Below, in pieces: positions 58,201 through 64,000 of a DNA stretch of 64,000 nucleotides (the first letter of the stretch is position 1; each line of letters opens with the position of its first letter). This stretch comes from Platerodrilus igneus (lineage: Eukaryota > Arthropoda > Insecta > Coleoptera > Lycidae). Location: the NCBI GenBank assembly GCA_036346225.1, contig JARFIW010000115.1, positions 2,889,001 to 2,953,000 of the forward strand, read 5' to 3'. The notes beneath the pieces were generated by a model. It had not been told where the DNA came from, ran no database searches, and was given only the letters and a program-made list of their open reading frames with translations. A program made the position numbers and the translations under genes.

Positions 58201-61200
58201 TAAACCTCTAACTTTGTTGGTTTTAGTTTTAGATCATCTATGGCTAAAGACGTGGTCGGTATAAAAAAAGATTTTATCGCGCAACCTTGAGATCATACGT
58301 AAACCTGCCTAATCTACGGAACCGCTTTGCACAATAGGAAACTAATCTGGTGGCAAAAGATTGATTTGAACGGTTGAAGCCTCTGGATTTGTTGGTTTTG
58401 ATTTCAGTTCATCTATGGCTAGCGACGTGGTCGGCATAACAAAGGAATTGGTTGCGCAACCTTGAAATCATGCGTAAACTTGCCTAATCCACGAAACCGC
58501 TTCGCACAATAGAAAAATCATCTGGTAGCAAAAAACTGATTTGAACGCTTGAAGTCTTTGGTTTTATTGGTTTTGGTTTTAGCTCATCTATGGCTAGCGA
58601 CGAGATCGGCACGAAAAAGGAATTGATCGCGTAACCTTAATATCGTGCATAAACCTGCCTAATCCACGGAACCGTTTCGCACAATAGGAAAATAATCCGA
58701 TGGCAAAGAATTGATTTGGACGCTTATAGCTTCTGGTTTTGTTGGTTTTGGTTTCAACTCATCTATGGCTAGCGAAGAGATCGGCATGAAAAAGGAACTG
58801 ATCGCGTAACCTTGATATCGTGCATAAACCTGCCTAATCCACGGAACCGTTTCGCACAATAGGATTACATTCTGGTAGCAAAAGTCTGGTTTGAACGCTT
58901 GAAGCCTCTGGTTTTGTTGGTGTTGGTTTCAGCTCATCTATGGCTAACGACGTGGTCGGCATGAAAAAGAAATTGATCGCGCAACCTTGATATCGTGCGT
59001 AAACCTGCCTAATCCACGGAACCGCTTCGCACAATAGCAAAATCATCTGGTAGCAAAGAATTGATTTGAACGCTTGAAGGCTCTGGTTTTGTTGGTTTTG
59101 GTTTCAGCTCATCTATGGCTAGCGACAGAGATCGGCATGAAAAAGGACTTGATCGCGCAACCTTGAGATCGTGCGTAACCTTGCCTAATCCACGGAACCT
59201 CTTCGCACAATAGGAAAATAATCTGGTGGCAAAGAATTGATTTGGACGCTTATAGCTTCTGGTTTTGTTGGTTTTGGTTTCAACTCATCAATGGCTAGCG
59301 ACGAGATCGGCATGAAAAAGGAACTGATCGCGTAACCTTGATATCGTGCATAAACCTGCCTAATCCACGGAACCGTTTCGCACAATAGGATTACATTCTG
59401 GTAGCAAAAGTCTGGTTTGAACGCTTGAAGCCTCTGGCTTTGTTGGTTTTTGTTTCAGCTCCTCTATGGCTAAAGACGTGGTCGGCATGAAAAAGGAACT
59501 GATCGCGTAACCTTGATATCGTGCATAAACCTGCCTAATCCACGGAACCGCTTCGCACAATAGGATTACATTCTGGTAGCAAAAGACTGGTTTGAATGCT
59601 TGAAGTCTCTGGATTTGTTGGTTTTGATTTCAGCTCATCTATGGCTAGCGACGTGGTCGGCATGAAAAAGGAATTTATTGCGCAACCTTGAGATCATGCG
59701 TTAACCTACCTAATCCACGAAACCGCTTCGCACAATATGAAAATCGTCCGGTAGCAAAGAATTCATTTGAACGCTTGACGCCTCTGGTTTTGTTGGTTTT
59801 GGTTTCAGCTCATCTATGACTAGCAACGTGGTCGGCATGAAAAAGGAATTGATTGCGCAACCTTGATGTACGTAAACCTGCCTAATCCACGGAATCGCTT
59901 CGCACAATAGGAAAATCATTCTGATTTGAACCCTTGAAGCCTCTGGCTTTGTTGGTTTTGGTTTCAGCTCATCTATGGCTAACGGCATGGTCGGCATGAA
60001 AAGAAAGAAAGAAACCTGCCTAATCCACGAACCCGCTTGTCTGAACAGGAAAAAACATCTAGTAGCATAGGATTGACCGCAGATTTCTGGTTTTGTTGCT
60101 TTTCGTTTACTAGCGAAGTGGTCGACATAAAAAATGAGCTGATTGCGCGACCATGGGACATGCGCAAACCTACCTAATCCATGGACCTGCTTCACACAAC
60201 TAGAAAAAGCATCCAGTGGCAAAGAATTAACAATTTGAACCCTTGAAAAATCTCCTTTTGTCGCTTTTGGCTTCAGCCCATCCAAGGCAAGCAACGTGGG
60301 CGGGATAAAAAGGAATTGGTCGTGCCACCGTGAGATTAATGAGCATGCGCAAACCTGTTCGATCTACAGTTATAACTAGCAAAGAATGATGACAATTTTT
60401 AAGCAAAATTAATACACAGAGGACAGATTCTGGTTCCTCTTATAAAAAAATTACTAATACTCGCATTTTTCTTTTACTAACACGTTATTTTTGCTACAGA
60501 AATGGAAGGAACAACAAACAAACATGGCCAATGCGATTACCCTACTACGCTCCGTAGTAGCAGACAAAGACACACAAATTAAACACCTCCTCGTAATCAT
60601 CGAAAGGATGGGAAGTCACAAGGAAGCACATGAGCTTCAAATAGAACCTTATTACAAGAACAACGGTTACTCATCCTCGCTGGAAGCAAATTCTCTTGGT
60701 CAAAGCATTTCAAACCCTTCGACAAAGTCGGCTACGACGTACACCAAAGATATAAATTACGAAATCGATGTAGTTGGTCCTTCTGCGCCGGTTGGTCGAC
60801 AGATTAATGCACATACAGCGACCGTGGAGGTTCAAACCGTCAGTCAAGTACGAACCACAAGGTTAACTGTTGCTGCTGTGGAGGTGCAGACAACGAGCCA
60901 CCTTCCGCACACGATCCTATCCCGAGCCACTGCATCTCTAGCGGCCTCTTTAACACATCGCATTCCCAAAACCACACCAGCAAGGTACGAAAAGGACCTT
61001 GGAATTCAGTGTAACCGCGACGTTCCTTCCCTAAGAATTTTAGAAGAGAACGAGCTGATGAGAAACGCTTCTGCTGAAACAACAATAGTCACTTTGCCCT
61101 CCATGCATTACAAATTGAAAGATTCTACGGATACAGACACCACCGGTAAAACAGAAAACGAGACTAGTGTTACCGACCAGCTGATAAACGTGACGTCAAG

Positions 61201-61291
61201 CTTGAACGACGTGTTGAAACAACCTGGGGGAAGAGAAATTGTTGTACAAAGTATAAAATGTATCTATTGTGGAACATTGTATGAAATATAA
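37151..61291 (+). CDS. Unrecognised coiled-coil protein (whole gene model)
   Basis: Join of 37151-37210, 37259-37438, 37553-37892, 37937-38125, 49707-50047 and 50199-50385 (432 residues, all phases agree), plus terminal exon 60500-61291 (263 residues and stop), whose join is unresolved. The start ATG 37151 has an in-frame TAA two codons upstream. The protein is mostly charged helix with heptad-like spacing: KNKSIKTLKKQINNQKLQ, EKMRLEKEVEEIRRDQRM, ERCEKYQEEIQNLRSANA, YFKSQVEDLQAIRSAYAQ. The C-terminal third is Thr/Ser-rich and ends CIYCGTLYEI. There are no membrane segments, signal peptide or enzyme motif, so a cytoskeletal, Golgi or centrosomal structural role is only a guess from the coiled coil. 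Small introns are 44-151 nt; two are 11.6 and 10.1 kb and made of satellite. Confidence 0.8.
37259..37438 (+). CDS. Gene 2 exon 2
   Basis: ENPDDAKAREPVSSSLLALL followed by the first coiled-coil stretch (KNKSIKTLKKQINNQKLQ). 60 codons, donor ACG|GTAAGT, phase 0. Confidence 0.85.
37553..37892 (+). CDS. Gene 2 exon 3
   Basis: Acceptor CACTTTTAG; CAPAEVEENLQLNLAMTNFC, then a mixed hydrophobic/charged helix-rich region (RIMTLHKRMVSVERCILGLV, TKILDHTIKLRKDIDMFR). Donor TTTAG|GTGGGT, phase 1, followed by a 44-nt intron. The reverse strand and other frames also stay open here but lack splice logic. Confidence 0.88.
37937..38125 (+). CDS. Gene 2 exon 4
   Basis: Acceptor GTTTTTCAG; G|TT codon, then EQVYSMPISQRLNRGILLAA and the charged helix EKMRLEKEVEEIRRDQRMIQ. 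The donor is CGGT|GTAAGT, phase 1. The next intron is 11,581 nt of decamer satellite. Confidence 0.88.
38126..38179 (+). other. Unique start of the 11.6-kb gene 2 intron
   Basis: Donor GTAAGT and about 50 nt of non-repetitive sequence before the decamer satellite sets in. Confidence 0.6.
38180..49640 (+). repeat. 10-bp pyrimidine-rich satellite (ATTTCGTTCY) filling a gene 2 intron
   Basis: Roughly 1100 tandem decamers of the type atttcgttct / attttgttcc / acttcgtttt / atttcattct. From about 42.8 kb on, a higher-order unit of mostly 370-450 bp recurs. It is marked by ggttatgttcagttctattt near 42874, 43965, 44358, 44812, 45231, 45645, 46258, 46550, 47632, 48050, 48445, 48815 and 49252, and by ttttaggttgttttatttcg and cttcgttctattttgttcc at fixed places. 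The left part (38.2-42 kb) is less ordered. The sense strand of gene 2 is the T/C-rich, A-poor strand. Very long F/S-rich open frames (one of 445 codons at 47751-49088) come from the lack of stop words in the decamer. Confidence 0.97.
49641..49706 (+). other. Acceptor region of the 11.6-kb intron
   Basis: About 65 nt of mostly unique sequence after the satellite, ending GATTGTTATTTCAG at exon 5. Confidence 0.6.
49707..50047 (+). CDS. Gene 2 exon 5
   Basis: A split T|CC codon gives S-NNRNFSDAIETVTQEATAM, then long coiled coil (ERCEKYQEEIQNLRSANA, ..AHLQNMKIDDVDAIKDMSAR, KERDAYKSKLEQYKDIEQ). Phase agreement with exon 4 across 11.6 kb is strong evidence that both belong to one gene. Donor CAACAG|GTTTGT, phase 0. 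Confidence 0.9.
50199..50385 (+). CDS. Gene 2 exon 6
   Basis: Acceptor TTTACTTATAG; VKCLRMQLADMDVLRRQRDY, then FKSQVEDLQAIRSAYAQLVE and ..LDIDELQDQNNKIK. The donor AAAG|GTACGT leaves phase 1. The following intron is 10.1 kb if the next exon is 60500. Confidence 0.9.
50386..50639 (+). other. Unique start of the 10.1-kb gene 2 intron
   Basis: About 250 nt of single-copy sequence with no exon that I can support, before the 162-bp satellite begins. Confidence 0.55.
50640..54370 (+). repeat. 162-bp satellite, subfamily A, in a gene 2 intron
   Basis: About 23 units of 161-162 bp: gcttgaagatctctggcttt, gaagattttggtttcagctc, atctatggctagcggcgaaa, tttaccgcacgatcttggga, tcatgcgcaatcctgcctaa, tccacggagtcgcttcacac, ggcaggaaaaacatccaaca, gcaaagaattagtaatttga. 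Blocks of several units recur as higher-order copies (50.98-51.46 kb against 51.78-52.1 kb). Each unit holds an acceptor-like ttttggtttcag on the sense strand. Confidence 0.96.
54371..60330 (+). repeat. ~175-bp satellite, subfamily B, continuing the array
   Basis: About 34 units of about 170-178 bp, clearly derived from subfamily A. Shared words are gcttgaagcctctggttttg, ttggtttcagctcatctatg, gctaacgacgtggtcggcat, gaaaaaggaattgattgcgc, aaccttgagatcgtgcgtaa and acctgcctaatccacggaac. The extra length is the gtcggcatgaaaaaggaatt part. Units from 55.4 to 56.4 kb carry many single-base deletions. The last unit near 60.0 kb is truncated, with a short aaagaaagaaag run. Confidence 0.95.
60331..60499 (+). 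other. Acceptor region before the last gene 2 exon
   Basis: Single-copy AT-rich sequence with a pyrimidine-rich end (catttttcttttactaac, then gttatttttgctacag). The ttactaac motif at about 60474 is a good branch-point candidate. Confidence 0.6.
60500..61291 (+). CDS. Gene 2 terminal exon with stop codon
   Basis: Acceptor TTTTTGCTACAG opens KWKEQQTNMANAITLLRSVV, a short coiled coil, followed by a Thr/Ser-rich region with repeated VEVQT (TATVEVQTVSQVRTTR and AAVEVQTTSHLP). It ends CIYCGTLYEI and TAA at 61289-61291. The frame needs a phase-0 upstream exon, but exon 6 ends in phase 1. So either a small exon in the satellite is missing, or an internal acceptor (CTCCGTAG|TAGCAGAC, which would fit phase 1) is used, or this is a separate gene. 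Orientation, helical start and a poly(A) signal downstream favour the same gene. Confidence 0.78.
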   Translation, partial: KWKEQQTNMANAITLLRSVVADKDTQIKHLLVIIERMGSHKEAHELQIEPYYKNNGYSSSLEANSLGQSISNPSTKSATTYTKDINYEIDVVGPSAPVGRQINAHTATVEVQTVSQVRTTRLTVAAVEVQTTSHLPHTILSRATASLAASLTHRIPKTTPARYEKDLGIQCNRDVPSLRILEENELMRNASAETTIVTLPSMHYKLKDSTDTDTTGKTENETSVTDQLINVTSSLNDVLKQPGGREIVVQSIKCIYCGTLYEI

Positions 61292-61498
61292 CGTTTATTT
61301 GAGGTTAAGGTCGTGTTTGTATGTCTAGCCCTCAAGAGCTAAGCGTCAAGGGCGTGCTAAAGACCAACCCCCAAGCGCCAAGCGCCAATCCTCAAGCCAA
61401 ACCGGTCTGTTCATTTGATTACTCTAAGAAAACGCCTTGTTCTTTTTCGAATCTTGCAAAATATTGTTATTTAAATCCTTTTTAACTTTATATTGCTA
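61292..61498 (+). other. Gene 2 3' UTR
   Basis: About 205 nt between the stop and the poly(A) signal. It has a small CAAG/AGCG-rich direct-repeat patch at about 61330-61400 (caagagctaagcgtcaaggg, ccaagcgccaagcgccaat). Confidence 0.5.
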
Positions 61499-61504
61499 AA
61501 TAAA
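61499..61504 (+). terminator. Candidate poly(A) signal AATAAA of gene 2
   Basis: Canonical hexamer about 210 nt after the stop codon, followed at once by a long purine-only stretch. Confidence 0.6.
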
Positions 61505-61526
61505 AAGAGCGGGAGAGAAAGCGCGC

Positions 61527-61561
<35 letters not shown>

Positions 61562-61655
61562 CTGGCGAGTGACAGAGAATGAAAGAGAACACGAAAGAGC
61601 GAAAGCGAAAAGAAGAGAGGAGGAGCAAAAGCGAAAAAGAGTGAACACTCCAATT
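61505..61655. repeat. Purine-only (GA)n-rich tract
   Basis: Some 150 nt that are almost entirely G and A on the plus strand, with a core of gagaga repeats. Sequences of this kind can form triplex (H-DNA) structures. Confidence 0.85.
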
Positions 61656-61758
61656 AATGTTCCAGTACTTCACCCGAAGTTTTCTTTTACCTGGAAATTT
61701 TGAATTTTGCCGAACTCTTGCTGTTCCAAGCTAGATGGGGATCTTCAACGTACGCGAC

Positions 61759-61759
<1 letters not shown>

Positions 61760-61793
<34 letters not shown>
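61760..61793. repeat. (CA)n microsatellite
   Basis: About 17 CA dinucleotides. Confidence 0.97.
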
Positions 61794-61795
<2 letters not shown>

Positions 61796-61867
61796 GACCT
61801 ACATTTTACCTCTCATCCGAACGAGGGCTTTTTTTTGTGAAAAATGTCCGCCTAACGTTTTTCAAGT

Positions 61868-61939
61868 GGACCGTGTCGGGATTCGGACCAAGGGCCTTGA
61901 GCATAGTAGTCACACGCATACCAACTACGCCACGGAGCC
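61868..61939 (-). repeat. tRNA-derived sequence, same family as in the kazrin intron
   Basis: On the minus strand GGCTCCGTGGCGTAGTTGGT is an A box/D arm with GCGT/ATGC stem. It is followed by the word GTGTGACTACTATGCTCAAG, shared with the copies at 20.57 and 20.72 kb, and a T arm ending GACACGGTCC. The acceptor stem pairs better than in the other copies (one mismatch, one G-T), but the B box is degenerate (TTGGTCCGAATCCC), so it is a tRNA relic or SINE head. Confidence 0.55.
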
Positions 61940-64000
61940 GCATCAGAAAAAAGCCAGAATATCAGAATGACAGACTGACAGGAAGCCATAATGCCGGAAT
62001 ACTAGAGCGTTAGAATGCTAGAGTGCCAAAATTCCAAGATACCAGGTTGATAGAATACCAGAATGTCAGAATACTAAAATACTAGAATGTTAAAATACTA
62101 TAATACTGGAATCATAGAGCGTCAGAATTCTAGAATACTAGAATGTCAGTGCGCAAGAGAGCAGAATGCCAGAATACTAGAGCACCAGAACGCAGATTAC
62201 TAGAATGCCCGAAGGTTTTAATGCCAGGGTGCCAAAATGCAGAAATACTAGAATCCCAGGGTGCCAGAACGAAACAATGCCTAGATGCCAGAATGTCTGA
62301 ATACTAGAACACTAAAATGCTAGAATTATATAATGGTAAATTACTAGAATGCTAGGATGCAGGAACACTAGACACTAGAATGCGAAAATACCAAGGTAGC
62401 AGGATGTCAAGATGTCAGAATATTGCAATACTAAAACACTAGGATCAAGAATGCTAGAATGTTAGAGTACTAGAATGCCAGGATGCTAGAATACAAATAC
62501 TGTAGTGACTAGAATACTAGAATGTTAAAAATCCCTGGTGCTAGAGCGCCAGGATGCCATAATACTAGAACGCTAAAGTGCCAAAATACCAGAGTACCAG
62601 ATTGATAGGATACCAGAATGTTCGAATACTACAAACTAGAATGCTAGAATTCGAAAACGCCCGAATTCTAGAGTGTTAAAATGCCAGGGTGCACGGTAGC
62701 AGAATGCTAGAACACTAGAGCACCAGAATACAAGAATGCAAGACGGACAGAATACCCGGGTGCCAGAATGCAGAAAAACTACAATGCCAGAATACCCTAG
62801 GCGATACGATACTATGATGTCAGAATGTCTGAGTACTGTAACGCAAGAATACCAGAATACTACAATACTAGAATACCAGAATACTATGGTGCCAGGATGT
62901 CAGAATGTTGTATTACAAGAACACTAGAATACTAGAATTTAGTACGTCAGAATGTCAGAGTGCCAGAATGCCAAAACACTACAACTCTAGAATGCCAAAT
63001 TATCAGGATCACCAGTTTTTAAAAGTCAGAAGTTCGGAATACTTAAACACCTGAAGTATAAAATGCCAAAATGCTAGAATGTTAAAATATTAGAATGCCA
63101 AGATGTCAGAATCTAGAACAGTGGATTGCTAGAATGCCAAAATACTAGGGCGCCAAAATGCCAGGATGCCAGAATACTTGAACATTAGAATACTAGAATA
63201 CTAGAAGGCCAAACTGACAGAGTGCCAGGATGCCATAGTACTAGAACACTAGAATGCTAGAGTGCCAAAATACCAAAGAAGCAGGTTGATAGGATACCAG
63301 AATATCAGAATATTACAAACTAGAATACTAGAATGCTAGAATTAAAACACGAGACTTCTAGAACGCGAAGGTGCAAGGAAACAGAATGCCAGAACACTAA
63401 AACACCAGAGGATAAGAATACGAGATCGTTCGAATTCCGGTGTGCCAGAATGCAAGAAATCCATTGTTCTATAGTGCCAGAATACTCTGGATGATACGAT
63501 GCCAGGATGCCATAATGTCTTACTGTAACACAAGAATGCCAGAATACCAAGGTGCCAAAATGATAGGATGACAGGAGGTCAGATTTTGTATTACTAGAAT
63601 ACTAGAGTGGTAAAATTCTAGAATGCCACACTGCCAGGGTGTCTTCTTACTTGAATACTAGAACACTAGAATGTCAGAGTACTAGGGTTACAGAATTCGA
63701 GATTACTAGTATGCCAGGGTGCAAGGGAGCAGAATACCAGAAGACTAGAGCACCAGAATACAAGAATGCTAGACGGCCAAAATACCCGGGTACTAGAATG
63801 CAGAAAAGCTACAATCCTAGAGTGCCAGAATAACCTACGCGATACGATATCATGATGTCAGAATGTCTGAATACTGTAGCACAACCATGCCAGAATACTA
63901 CAATACTAGAATACCAGAATACCATGGTGCCAAGATGTCAGAATGTTGTATTACTAGAACACTAGAGTACAAAAATTTTAGAATGCCAGAATGTCTGGGA
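61940..64000. repeat. 8-bp satellite (AGAATGCC / AGAATACT) to the window end
   Basis: The sequence splits into octamers agaatgcc, agaatact, agaatgtc, aaaatact, agagcacc and so on, about 250 of them with occasional 7- or 9-mers. Higher-order copies exist: the segment starting caccagaata at 62721 recurs at 63751 (1030 bp later) with high similarity, and partial copies start near 62183 and 63403. The ccaaaatacc...gttgatag segment recurs at 62026, 62581 and 63265. Not coding; the array continues past the window. Confidence 0.95.

Overview
This is eukaryotic, intron-rich nuclear DNA. A kazrin orthologue, 42-50 nt mini-introns and AT-rich introns point to an arthropod, probably an insect. The species cannot be fixed from the sequence. 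Little of the window is protein-coding: two genes in head-to-head orientation, each broken by enormous introns made almost wholly of tandem repeats.

Gene 1 (minus strand, start codon at 23179, running left) is a kazrin (KAZN) orthologue. Ten coding exons can be joined with matching phases and GT/AG borders: 23141-23179, 22674-23094, 19129-19535, 18902-19081, 18529-18859, 18219-18479, 17976-18172, 17694-17882, 1122-1404 and 927-1071. They encode about 817 residues: an N-terminal and central coiled coil, a basic GSISRVFAR motif, and three C-terminal SAM (liprin-homology) domains. The last 3' exon is not visible. Its seven small introns are 42-93 nt. The other two are 3.1 kb, filled with a 275-bp repeat that twice flips orientation, and 16.3 kb, filled with a ~75-bp AT-rich satellite. 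The big satellite also carries a putative solo LTR and a nearly identical ~980-bp duplication that flanks 1.7 kb of almost pure A/T.

The space between the two gene starts (23.25-37.15 kb) holds a 200-bp repeat, a decayed non-LTR-retrotransposon-like segment, a 9.8-kb array of a 155-bp satellite with higher-order structure, and about 1.6 kb of unrecognised mid-repetitive DNA that includes a relic 155-bp unit.

Gene 2 (plus strand, start codon at 37151, stop at 61289-61291) encodes a coiled-coil protein that I do not recognise. Exons 37151-37210, 37259-37438, 37553-37892, 37937-38125, 49707-50047 and 50199-50385 join cleanly. The last exon, 60500-61291, belongs to it by position and character, but its phase does not fit, so a small exon is missing or a different acceptor is used. 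Two introns are giant: 11.6 kb of a 10-bp pyrimidine-rich satellite and 10.1 kb of a 162/175-bp satellite. A poly(A) signal, a purine-only tract, a (CA)n run, a tRNA-derived sequence and an 8-bp satellite follow the gene to the end of the window.

The main message is that two ordinary-looking coding sequences are spread over about 22 and 24 kb by at least four unrelated satellites lying inside their introns. This resembles the satellite-filled giant introns known from Drosophila Y-linked fertility genes. Open reading frames inside the satellites, even of several hundred codons, are by-products of stop-poor repeats and are not annotated.
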